64,000 bases of DNA from assembly GCA_003313425.1 (NCBI GenBank), contig NHZP01000006.1, positions 1,116,001 to 1,180,000 of the forward strand. The letters are read 5' to 3'. Of this stretch, positions 46,767-58,402 are shown in pieces. The notes under the pieces are model-generated. The model had not been told where the DNA came from. It worked only from the letters and a program-made list of their open reading frames with translations, and made no database searches. Each line of letters opens with the position of its first letter. Positions within the stretch are counted from its first letter, which is position 1. The stretch comes from Pseudopyrenochaeta lycopersici (taxonomy: Eukaryota; Ascomycota; Dothideomycetes; Pleosporales; Pseudopyrenochaetaceae). Both the position numbers and the translations under genes were made by a program.

Positions 46767-47622
46767 TGGGAGGTGGAATGCGAGAATCGAGGACGCAATC
46801 CTGGTGAGGCGGTACGTCTCTACAAATGGGTGGGGGCGAAACACGAGTCTAGGGTGCTACGTTAATAACAGCGACGGCAAAATGACAGTCGTATGCGCGG
46901 CCCGTATTCGACGGCGTGAAATGCGACAGATACAGTGGGGGGGCCAGGCACGACCAGCGAAACCTTCTTTCGACTTCGAAAAGCACCCAGAAGACGTTGT
47001 TTACGCAAGATGCCGCTTGTCGGGTCGGCCTGTTGCTTCTCAGTCCGCCCGACGTTGCTCGCTAAGATTAGAACGCTGGTCCTCTCGTCCACGGGAAGAA
47101 GCGGCCTCTCGCGCCACTTGCGCAGTCGTGGCAGCTAGGGCCTGTAGCCAATCACATCTACATATGCACAAAAGAGGCGTTGTATGGTCTCGAGCGATAC
47201 GCTCGTTTCACCTTGGATTTGTTCTCTATGTATGGAGCTCACATCTGAGCCCCCTAGCCAATTACTGTACATGCAAGCCTGGGTGCTGCACTAGCTTCCC
47301 ATGCGATGCGTGCCCCTTTCCCAGTCCCAGGTGCCTGCCAGGGGAAGCAAGACACCAAGTCAGCCGTAATATCATCAGCCGTAAAGTCCCTTCAATACCA
47401 ACCAGTCGATGATGCTGCGCCGTATAGATGCCGTTGGCATCTCAATAAGCCTAGGCCGTCGAAATTACAAGATGGGTATAATGCGTTGTAACGATAATAT
47501 ATGCAAAGAAATAAGCAAATGCTTTTGCGCACATGGCGCAGGCCGCGTTAGACGGAAAAGGAATGTAATCGCGAAGTCGCACAATCAGACCAGGATGCTC
47601 TCCAGCAGAAGGGCCGAGTCTT
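46767..47622. other. Intergenic region
   Basis: An 856-bp gap between two minus-strand genes. The long plus-strand frame 46681-47412 overlaps the neighbouring gene in antisense and shows no domain, so I treat it as chance. The PRO1-like 3' end starts at the right. Confidence 0.45.
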
Positions 47623-49678
47623 CTAGATGAGCAAGAAGTCCCAGCCTTTCTGTCGCATCATGTCCCGCCAGTGGACACTCTGAGTGTTGCCTTTCGCGAG
47701 GTTGGCGTCATTGACCAGCCATACTTCATTCAGTAGCTCCTTGACCCGTCCAAAGGAGCCGAAGTTCGCGGCATCGCCCAGCATGCTGGCACGCTCCGCG
47801 AACATCTTACGGAAACCAGAGTTCGGCAGAGAAATAGATCCAGCAACCAAGAGTGGCCATACAAGAGAGCGGTCGAAGCCATCGGAGCCGGCAGGAATGT
47901 ACTCCATGGCCTTGCAAAGTGCGCTCACTAAGTTGACGAATGAGGGGGATGTGCGATCAAAATCTGGTACCAAGCTGCAAAGGTAAATGCGGGCGGCCAA
48001 GCGATATACAGCGGTCATGTTCCTACGTAGCTGCCTGGGAAGAATCTCTCCAGTTGATGTGTATGCGGTGTTGAGCGATCCCTGAGGTGGCTCCGTCAAG
48101 CTGATCTGCTCACCGAGAAGCTTGATGTGTGCGCAGAGCTGCACAATGTCCATGTTCTCATTCTTCAAGGCCTCAAGGCAAGCAATTTCTGAGATCAGGT
48201 ACATGATGCGATCTTCGCAGCCCATGAGCTCTGCGAGGCCAGAGGACGCGTCAGCGATGAGCTTCTCACGATAAGTGTCAGCAAAGGAGGGGGTTTTGCC
48301 CAACATAGTAGCACCGAGAATATCGATCCAGGAAGCAAGAGTCATGTTAAACGGCGGCTGTGCGTTGGCTTGTCCGTTCATGGCTACCATTTGCGCTGGG
48401 AGATCAAGCTTGTGGACAAGACTCTGGACAGCCTGGAAGTGCTGGTGCCATGGAATGTCAACGAGGCCATCGTCGAATCGACCGACTGAGCAGGGGAAGA
48501 AGATCATGCCGAGAGTGGCTTCGAGAGTTTGTGCATGGTCGCTGTCACCGAAAAGGGATTGCGTGAGCTGTTGGACGGTAGCATAGCGATTTCGGTAGAT
48601 ATCGTGATCGATTTGCTCTCCTTGCAGCCCTTGGGTCGTCTTCATATGCAGCGCGGACACGCTCATGCAGCAGTGCAGGTACGCTTTGTTAGATTCAAGT
48701 GCTGGTATGATGACCTCTGCGCGTGCTGCGCCGGGCTGGTTGGTCTCCAAGACAGGGTAGACAGAAGGCATGACATTCTCGAGGAAATGGCTAAGGAGGT
48801 GCTGGTCGCATTCGTCGACCTGAATTGTTGGCTGGTGAGAAGGGCTGAAGGCGCCGTGGGTGGTATAATCAAAGATAGGAAATTCAAGGGGTTCCTCGGT
48901 GAAGGATTCTCGGCGACTCTCAAAGTAGTCCTGCTGAATCCAGCTGTCAGTAGGGTAGATGTGGCCGACAGCTGGTGGCGTTTGGTAATGGCTGAAGGTA
49001 GAGATTGTCGAATCGCGTCGAGTGGGAATGTCATTGATGAACATTTGGCTCTCAGTCTTGATGTCAATTTCGTAGGGAGCAAAGTGTCCAGGGTGGGCAA
49101 AGGACGGGGCGAACATTGGTGGCGGCATTGACGAGTTGTAGAAGTCTGGTGTGGAAACTGGGTTAAAGTGATAGTCCAAGGAGTTTTGCGAGTCGACAGA
49201 GGGCGCACGAGTGCAGGCGATTCCATCTGAGAAGGTGTCGGCGGTTTGCATAGAGTGGCAGAGGCTTGGTGGGGTGTTGGTGCCCATTGCGACACCCTGT
49301 GCAGTCTTCTCATTGAGCTTGGTGCGCTTGATGATGTTCTTGATGACTTCCTTTTGATTTCGCCTTTGCTCGTTGTTGCTCCACCACATTGGCCGCTTGT
49401 ACTCGCACTTGAGTCCAAGGTGTTTGCAGGCGCGGCAAGAAGACTTTCCCTCATCACACTTCTTTCGTCGCAGGCGGCATGTGAAGCACCCTGCAGAGCT
49501 TCCGTTAGCCAAATGTCCAAGCGCAGGATCCCTGCATAACATAACGAGAACAAGTCTTACCTGTTCGTGAGCGACGATGCATCTTTGCGGCAGCTTGCTT
49601 TGCAGCATTGGCGGCATTTGTTGTTCCTACCATGGTTGCGGATTGTTTGGTACAAGATGTGGGTTGGGGGGAGGACAT
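47623..49678 (-). CDS. pro1: PRO1/ADV-1-type Zn2Cys6 regulator of sexual development
   Basis: Exon 1 (49678-49561) encodes MSSPQPTSCTKQS to HRRSRTG. A 70-nt intron (GTAAGA donor, CTGCAG acceptor) leads in phase to exon 2 (49490-47623), giving 661 residues. The zinc cluster is GCFTCRLRRKKCDEGKSSC-x2-C-x6-C, with the intron just before its first Cys, followed by the diagnostic YKRPMWWSNN and a basic helix (IKNIIKRTKLNEK). This block closely matches Sordaria PRO1, Neurospora ADV-1 and Aspergillus NosA/RosA. The C-terminal ~400 residues form the fungal-specific TF domain type 2. In those species the protein controls fruiting-body development and cell fusion genes. The frame without exon 1 lacks the true N-terminus. 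Confidence 0.92.
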
Positions 49679-52600
49679 GGAGAGTTGATGTACTAGGGCC
49701 CAGTGCTGTGGTATATGAAAGCCAGAAAAACAATGCGGCAATAACGACTAACGCGCGACGGGACGATTTTCAAGGGACAGGATGGCAGGGCTCGACCGGG
49801 CTGCTCGTAATTAAAGATGGGCATCCAAAGCTCGACCAGCGGGCTTGATGGGAAGGAAGGAAGGAGCGGAAACCAAATTATGCGGTATACCTGGGTGCGT
49901 GGAGAAGGGTCAGTGAAAGCTATGTACCTTATATCTACCACAAACGGGTCAATGTTGGCAAATATTGCTCAATCTATTCTTGGACGCGATGCTATCAGGC
50001 TAGGGGGTCGTCCAACGAAATGGAAATGCGAACGCCATGGTGGCCGTCGAGCTTACGCAGTGATTGGACAGACTAGTCTTACCCTGCAGCCTGACAGCAT
50101 CATTTGGGGTCATTCTACATTGCACCTATTTTGGGGCTCACTTACCCGCCGCGCTAAGACCAACTGCAGCACCTGGCCCGGACGAGCTGCAGAAATGGAC
50201 GGCTATCGATCGTCTCCATGGTCCCCGCAACCACTTTAGCACGTTAAATGACCCGTTTAGAACTAGACTCGACCGGCCATGTCGTTTTTGTGCGCTTTGT
50301 ACCGGGGCCACTGTGCCTTGGCCTCCCCTTGCCCAACCTCCTCGCGGGGCAGCATAATGCTGCATCCGAGAACAGCCTAGGAAACACTTGCAGCGGCTGC
50401 GATAACTGGCCGTCCCGAACGTTACTGGTGGCCTTAGCCAAATTTGTAGATCATTGACTGTAATATGCCAAGTGCGTATATGAAGAAGTCGCATTTGGGT
50501 ATCCAGATACCCGGAGCCTCAACAAACATCGTGTCGGGGCTTGCTTTGGTGTCGACACCAAGGGATGCACAGTGACTCGTGGTACCGCACTATGCGGCTG
50601 TTTCTCGAATCTATTCGCTTGTGCCACGTTAGCCCAGAACGTTCGGGCGTTGATGAGGGGTCGAGCAAACTAGAGCTGTCCAATTCGCCTTCACATTTGT
50701 CGTGGTCATTTCCACCGCGGGGACCAGGCCATCGAGCTAACCAGACGGACAAAAATGCATCGCATGGTCGACCAAACATGGCAGGTCGGTTGAGGAGGTT
50801 TTCCGAGTTACGCGGGAGAGAGCTTTCGTCTAATGGGGCCGACTGGCATGGCACGACATGCAGAAGCGATGGGACGAAGGCGTGATGGGCTGCCTCCGCG
50901 TGGGAGAGCACGCTGAGTGGTGCATGTGCATATCGATGGAGTTGGATTTTGCATGACAAGCTTTGATTAGTGCCTTTTTACCTCCAATGAGATTGCCTAT
51001 GTGCCTAGCGTACAGTTGTGGGGCAAGCCATCGTACAGGGGCATTTCGGTTGATTTTGTGCAATGACCATGCTATCTATAGTCTGCTAATTAGCTTTTTG
51101 AGGTTGATTAAATGCCCATAATTAGGTGCACGCCGATCGAGGCTCCTGCACAAATGGAGCCATCTCGTTTTCGGACGTGTCACGTCTATTCAAGCTTGTC
51201 ATTGGATACCGACTATTACAACCAATACTTGGTAGTCCGCGAATGGCCTCGAGGTGACGGGTAGTCTTCGGCTGGGGGTTTGCTCACCTGATGGCGTGAA
51301 TTCATGCCGATGGGTCATGGACCCGCAACAAGCCGCAATATGTTTCCCCGGTCCTCGGGAGTGTTTCTCTCCCACACCAAGGCATTGTTGGGGTTTCTCA
51401 GATGCACTGGATTAGAAAGGTTAAAATTGCGCTTCTAAGAATGACTGCCTCGGCGCAGCTCCCAACGACCATTTCAGTTCGTTCCATCGTAGTACAATTA
51501 AGGTCAGCAAGATAAGGAGCAACAAAGCGGATCCTTTGCTCCGTTGGCAGACTTTCTTGGTGCTTGATGCAAGTGTGCGAATTTTGACTCCTTCATGCAA
51601 CAGTACCCGTTGGAAATCGTGTTCGCGAAAATTGCAACTTTCAAGGTAGCACAATGAGTGGATTTCACACAACTTGGCACGACTCATCGAGGTGGGCTCG
51701 GGATGATGCCTGCTCGGGTTGCGGTCTGGTAGTCTGGTGGTTGGAAGCCATCTTTGCACGCTGATTCGCCTTGGTCAACAACGCTTTCAACAAGTCTGTC
51801 ATGGTAGCGGAGCACGAGGGACAAAAGAATTCGGCAGGCCGCAGGAGGTCCTAGTCACGGGCTGGTAGTGTGGCAGTCTTTTGCAAGATCGTTGGTTCTC
51901 ATGTTGACGAGGGTTCCATTGCAAGCTCTCACAAGCATTCCGAGGACGGCTGGCGATGGCAACGGCGGGAAAAGCGGTCTGCGGTTGCGGCCGAGACTTG
52001 AGTTACCAGAGTCAAGCTAATGCCGAGGAGCTTGTGGGTTGAGTCAAACCTGGCTCCGCTGTCGGGTACCGACAGCCCAAGTTGCACGACAGCGAAGAGT
52101 GTTTAAGGCCGGTTCAACTGGGTTGAGCAGGGTACTTGGGAAGTTGTGAATATTAGGACAATGACGACAGCGGCTTCTCGAGTCGGGCGGCCGTCTGTGG
52201 CGTGCAGGTCTGCAAGCAGCCGTCGAAAAAGCACAATCCCCGCCGTATCCATGTGACATTGTGTTTCCAATATTCGCGTGTGCAGGGTGGCTTGATGAGG
52301 CTGTAGGCCGGAGCGAGCGCATGGTCCCTAGTGTACCGGCATTCGCACCCGCATGGAACATTGCCAGCCTCTCACAACGCTCCAGCCCGAGCCTTCGCAC
52401 AGCGGCAACACGCGCTGATTGGAGCCCAAGCTGGAGTCACTTGACGGCGGACCGATCAGTCTTGTCAACGCGACTGGCAGATGCTGGCCACGAGGTACGT
52501 ACTCGCGGGGGCTGCGCAGCGAACAGGGCGGCCAACAGCGTTGCGCGCACAACATGGCCAACTCAGATCTTCGCTGCATGTGGTCCTCGGGCGGCGACAC

Positions 52601-53220
52601 GAAGATCGCCTCTGATGTCTCAAAGCGAGAGGGCAGGTCTTGGACTGTGCCGTCCAGGGTGGGTCCCAGCCGTCGTGCCGAAGCGAAAAGCCTGAACTAA
52701 GACGGCCCCTCGATGATCCCGGCTTAGCCTGCATCTGGCCCTGCAAAGTGAGATATTAATGGCAATTCGAGCGCCTGATCGAGCGCATTTAGCTCGTTGC
52801 TCAATATGCGGAGCAGCGAATGGGGGCCCTCTCGAGCCCTCTCAACGCCATGGTGTAAGCGCTGGCTATCCTCGACTAGCATGCGGGCGGGAACGGTCCA
52901 CATGTCGTATTGGTGGAAGAGCGGTGTCTGTCTTGCACTTGCGCGTCCTCACTGGATGGTTAAGCAAGCAAGTGTGCTGTCTCTGCAGGAGCTCGAACGG
53001 TGATATTATCGACCCCCAAGCCCCCACCATCAACGGCGCTCTAGCAGTCTCTACAAAACCTCGCAAGCGCCGTCCACCCAAAGGGTCCCTTCTCTGTTTC
53101 CCCAGTCGTGCTGCTACAGTGTGCGTGCCATGCTCGAGACATTCGCCCGGCATTGTTGATAGACCACCTCTGAGCAGCTCAATCTCATTATAGCGCGCGA
53201 GCACAACACATTCCGTGATC
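49679..53220. other. Long 3.5-kb intergenic region upstream of the PRO1 homologue
   Basis: The largest gap in the window, between two divergent genes. Many frames are open because 51.8-53.2 kb is G+C-rich, but they overlap on all strands without domains, start context or splice continuity. A long promoter and leader for a developmental regulator would explain it; an unspotted non-coding RNA is possible. Confidence 0.45.
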
Positions 53221-55776
53221 ATGGTAAGCTTGAGCTGCATCCCTATCGATAACCTGTCCTGACACTGTTCCAGCAGGCCATGACACCCATTACCCCGCTG
53301 GAGCCGGGCGTGGAGATGTTTGAGAGGAGGAAGACGCAGTCATTCTTTTCTTCTGCTCTCACGGCCCGGTCGTCGTTGGAGCGTCCTCTGTCGCACATCA
53401 GTGTCGCATACACTGACATTGAGGATGACTCGAGTGAATTCGAAGAATACAGCGGCTCATCGGTAAGATCGGTTGCTTCTCGTGGCAATGCCTTCTACTA
53501 ACCAGCATCAGAGCGACAACAGGCGGAGCCAGACAACCATATCGACATTTGAAGAAGTACAGACACCAGGCGACGAGCTACGGCCGCAGTACGCAAATTG
53601 GTACATGTCAAAATCAGTCGAAGGCCCTAAAGGACCACATCTTTTTCGCGCCTCACAGTCCTCCAATGACTTCCCCTTCGACTACGCATTGCAAATGTCG
53701 CCGCTGCTACCAAAAGAGCCCCCATCCAGACTCCAGACCTCATTCCGAGAAGCCACTCCGGAGACTGTAGTTCCTCAAAAAGAGTACAACAACATCGCGC
53801 TCGCCGTGGCCCATCTCGACAATGCTGAAGTGCGTGCCTGGACATCTCGCGATGTGGCAACCTGGATGTACCAGAACGGCTTCGAAGACGAAGTCATTGA
53901 TCGATTCATTGATCATGATATCACGGGAGCCGTCCTCCTCGATCTCCAGTTCGATGACTTGAAGGAGCTGGAAATACAGTCTTTTGGCAAACGACACCAA
54001 CTGTGGAATCAGATTGATTCTTTACGCACAGCTGACGGCCTCATGTCCCCTATCGCTCCCGCAGCCATCCCGACTCCCTTCGAGGACATTGAGCGCCCCT
54101 GCACCCAGGCAAGGAACAGGTCAAAGAGCAAGAACCGGAAAGGCGGTCGGCGAGATAAGTCCCGGGGTCGAAATGTAGCAGATGATGTTATCACCCCTGC
54201 ACAGTCTGTCTCGATCGTCGCTATTGAACAATTACTGCCGAAGCCACATACATGCGCAAAGGGGGAACGATGCGCCAAGTGGAGAAAGCAGCAACGTCAG
54301 CTTGCTAGACTCCAGCAAGAGCACGGGTTCCCAATCTCTCCTGAGAAGGGTGGTCACATCTTCATGGCAGGAGACCCAGGCAATGCCCAGACAGCGAATC
54401 GAGCTGTCGAGAACGTCCATCGCCCAACTTCAGATGCTGCCCCATCTGTCATCGTGCCGTCTGTAGTAGCGTCATCCGATGTGCTGGGACCCGGTGAACT
54501 ACCTGACTTCACCCTGCAAGAGCTACAGAAGCTGGAGAAACGTGATCCGCAAGACAATGTGCGACAGTTTCTTTCTCTTCAAGGTGTGGAGCAGCCGTAC
54601 GTTACTGCAACACCAATCGAAGCTCCTCCGACACCACCAATGGAACTGTTTCCACCGCGACCCTTTTTAGTGATACCACAGCAACAGCACCACGCTGAAG
54701 TTTCTGCTTTCTCTGCATCAACGTCGGCGAACACGGCAAAGTCTTTCTATCTTCCGACTCCCGTCTTGCATGCTCCGGAATACTTGCCCGTCCCGCACAC
54801 CAACCTCAAGAGCCTTCCCAAGCTCACGATCCCTCCAGCACGTTCAATGTCCGCTCAGCCTTTGGCTAACCCGCGTAACGCCGTTCCAGTGAACCAGTAC
54901 GTCACACCCGACACCACCTTTTCCCCATGTAGGACAGCAGTGGAGTCTCCAGGTGGTCTTTACCGATTCGGCACGCCTTTTTCCGAAATGGACGTGCCCG
55001 TAACGTCTGTCCCACAGGAGCCACTCAGCCGCGACACAAGCCAGTCTGTGCCTCCGAATATGCAGTACAAGATCCAAATTCAGAGAGCCGGATCCCGCCA
55101 TGACCGTCGGCGTCCCTCCCTGCCAATGCCGGCGCTCAGTGAAGATCGAGTGTTCAGCCCAATAACCCATTCAGACAATGATACCTTGCATGACCGTGAA
55201 ACACAGTTTTTCGACACTGATAGTGCTGATGCTTCACCAACCAAGGTTACAAAGTCCTTTGACGGCGAAGCTACCGACACAGTGGGGCCGCTCCCAAAGG
55301 GAGGCTTCAGCTACAACGGTGTCAACCACCATGGGTGGATGAAAAAGCGCCGCACTCGACTTTTGCGTCATGAATGGCAGGACCATCACTTTCGCCTGCA
55401 AGGTACAATGCTAGCCATGCATCCTAATGAGCTACCATCGTCATCCGCCCTACAGACTATCGATGTAGACGATTATGCTGTGGCCTGCTCATCGCTCGCC
55501 TCCAGCAAGCTCTCTTCCAAGTTCAAGGCGTTGAAGCTTTCTTCGGGCAATCACAAGGAGAAGGATATCACTCAAACTGCCTTTGAATTCCAGCTCGTGC
55601 CTACGGCACCTGGCAAGGGCGAAGCCAGAAAGGTGTTACCGAACGGCAAGGTCCAGCACTTCTCTACGAACACCAAAGACGATCGGATTGACTGGATGCG
55701 CGAGCTTATGCTAGCGAAAGCCCTGAAAGCCAAAAGCAACGGTTACGAGGTCACAGTCAACGGCGCCGACGTGTGA
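53221..55776 (+). CDS. SAM and PH domain protein (BOI-like signalling adaptor)
   Basis: The ATG at 53221 is followed at once by a GTAAGC intron (to about 53276, CTGAC branch, CAGCAG end), which joins in frame to the Met at 53280. Exons then run to 53462 and from 53512 to 55776, giving about 817 residues; starting at 53280 gives 815. A SAM domain lies near 167-235 (VRAWTSRDVATWMYQNGF ... HQLWNQIDSLR). A long Pro/Ser-rich linker contains a small Cys-containing CAKGERCAKWRKQQRQL patch. The PH domain lies at about 660-790 (HHGWMKKRRTR ... HEWQDHHFRLQG ... RIDWMRELMLAKAL). Similar architectures occur in yeast Boi1/2, which link Cdc42 and lipids to polarised growth, but no SH3 domain is present here. 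Confidence 0.87.
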
Positions 55777-58402
55777 CCGAGACTCGATGAGAATCATCAT
55801 TTCTTTTATCTGATTTTTGTGTTTCAGTTCAGCGAGCGAGCGTTGTCTTTTCACGATTTTTACTTTTCCGCTTCCATTCTATGTTGTATCCAGTCACTTC
55901 TTGGAGTGCTCGTCATGACCGTTATTATACCCTTCCGTACTTTCCTTGCTCATTCCTGCATTTGCTTTTTGCATCTCAACTCTTCATTCATAGCATTACT
56001 TTCACTACATTTAGAGACTTGGTACTTAAACAGGGCCGCAAGGTCAGGGATACAAGGGTCATGTTAACATTGGACGGATAATGGCATGGGGATAGGCATC
56101 ATTTGAGAACATCTTCCTTTCGTTAGCTATTTTGGTGTGGACATGTTTTTATCTAAAAGCAGTCGTTACTGTTGGAAGGGTAAAGATTGGTGGAAGGAAA
56201 GGGAATTTGCATGGCAGAATATTAGGTAGTACAACGAATGAACGACATGATGCAGACCTCACTCTTACATTTGTCACTCATGTCTTAACCACCATTCACT
56301 TGAACTACCTAAGTTATCGAAACAATTTTGCCTCGCCAAAAAGACCGTAAATTAATCGCGCTTACACGCATGCTCCTCAAAGCAATGTCTTATTTTGTCG
56401 TACATGAGACTAATCGTTCATTACCTGTACACAATGTCTCAGTCCATTGTACATGAAACTCTTTGCGCTTTTTTCCCGCCCTCGCATGAGACTATAACCT
56501 GCCCCCGCATGAACTATTCATTCTGTTTGGAAACAGGCAATTACCTCTGTATTTGAAACGCCATGTATAGTCGGTATGCTAAGCTCGCATTCGGCCCCAA
56601 TGCAGCTGCAGTGAGCATTGCATTCAGCCCCCCGTGTGATGCTGACAACAAAAAGAAGGGTTCACCTGACAAATAACGATGTGGGTTAATTTCCATGTTG
56701 CTGTGATGGGTTTAATGCGCTAGAGGCCGCGTGCGCTCAATGGCTTGGTCTTTCATGCGGCAGAGTTTGGGTGTAGGGGCGTTTTATTTAATTCGGGAAT
56801 GAATTCTGGGACGCCTGCTTATACTGGAACACACAATCGGGACACAGTACTAATATGCCTCGGAGCATCTAAGTTATCGAAGAAGGTTTGTGTACAGTCG
56901 CCATGATTTCGCCACTGTGTCTAATGGTTGAAAAGCATACAACTGCGACAACACCACTAATGTATCATTCCATATCGACTCGAACATGACAGAAGTGCAG
57001 AGGGCTGATATCAAGGATGATCAATACCCCTAGTATGGCAGACATGCTAAAGACACAGCTTCATGGGCAACCAACGGTCACAATGTGGATCCATCAACCC
57101 TCGACTAGCTCGAAGGGTCGTAAAACGTGCAAGACACAAGTGACCCGTCGTACATGTTTCATTAGAGAGAACAAGCATTCGAGTAAATATCACCAGTCTT
57201 CGAGATAATAACTCCCCAACTGACACTTTGCGCAGCAAGCCCTCCTCAACACTCCTAGCTTCTCTACTGACCAGAAATGGTCCAACTATTGTCAATGATC
57301 CACATCTTGATCTCAATGCAGGTCACCCAACCTTGTGGCTCTTTGAACCTCGTGTTCCTGGAAATACAACAGAAACAGAACGAAAAGCTTCCGGCTCTGC
57401 ATCTCGGCAGATTGCAAGCATGAACAGCAGGGACAATGGTGTTAGATAACGGCCAGTTCGTGTGTCGATGAAGTATGCGCCGGTCGTACCTTTGCCCGCC
57501 AGGCTGACTTACGAAGACATCACACATCGCTTCATACTACCGACAAGCCAAACTTCTGGTGTCACGTTTCACTTTGCCGACGCAGTATGGGCGGAGGGGG
57601 AGAGGCTTTTCACAGGAAAGACAAGTTGATGGCACACGTTCGCAGTATGCACCCGGACATGTAACAAGGGTTCATCCGTAGATTCTTGTGCTTTACTACA
57701 GGATCAGCAAGCAAAAGTTGATGTCTCAATTTATCTCTGCAAATCTATATAATAGTCCCTAGTGCGACAAGATGCAAATGTTGATAGGCGTGAGTTCACT
57801 GATGGTTGATTAGTCGTTGTCAATATTCCCAGGGGTCGACCATAATTGTCAAGGCGATGCCCGATCAGCGGAATGGCGGACACCAGCACAACAACGATGT
57901 CCCAACGCACTCAAATTTGATAGCGAGCAGGCTGTCCCCTTGTGGCTCGACAAGCTTGATTTGAGCACCGCCTACGTCTGCTTGACCGCTCACGTGGTCC
58001 TGATGATGGACCAATCAGCGCGTTCGTGTGCCGCGCTCTCCCGCGAGATTGTACTTTTGCGAACGCGGGGCGGGGCGACAGCTCTCCTGGCGAAGTGCTT
58101 TGGCGGCTTTGAGCACAGGCGTTCGCGGAGCGCCACGCCACGTCCTCACGAGCACTAGCGCGCCCCGCCCCGCCGAGCGACAATGGCAGTTTTGAGCTGT
58201 GCCCAATCGCCTTCCTCCTCCCATGCCTGCGGTTTGCTCGTCGTGCGATACATATTCAGAGCCTCTTCGCTGACCACAACATGGAGCACTACACGCCCCT
58301 TCGATCTGTCTTTGTCCTCGACACACACGTTCTGCTTTGCATTATCTGGCAACAGAACGACTCTGCTTTCTCACACGACTGACACGCGAAGCGGCGCTGA
58401 CG
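55777..58402. other. Intergenic region
   Basis: A 2.6-kb gap between two plus-strand genes. The first part is AT-rich 3' sequence with TATT/ATTT tracts. The right end (57.9-58.2 kb) is G+C-rich, with CCCCGCCCCG runs, probably the promoter of the Clr5-TPR gene. Small frames are unsupported. No transposon remnant is recognised. Confidence 0.45.

Noticed and set aside
46681..47412. 243-residue plus-strand frame
   Set aside because: It overlaps the conserved minus-strand gene in antisense and its promoter, with no domain or plausible composition.
52261..53193. Overlapping 144-residue frames in the G+C-rich gap
   Set aside because: Frames are open on several registers because of base composition. 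They are Arg/Ser/Trp-rich without domain, start context or splice continuity.
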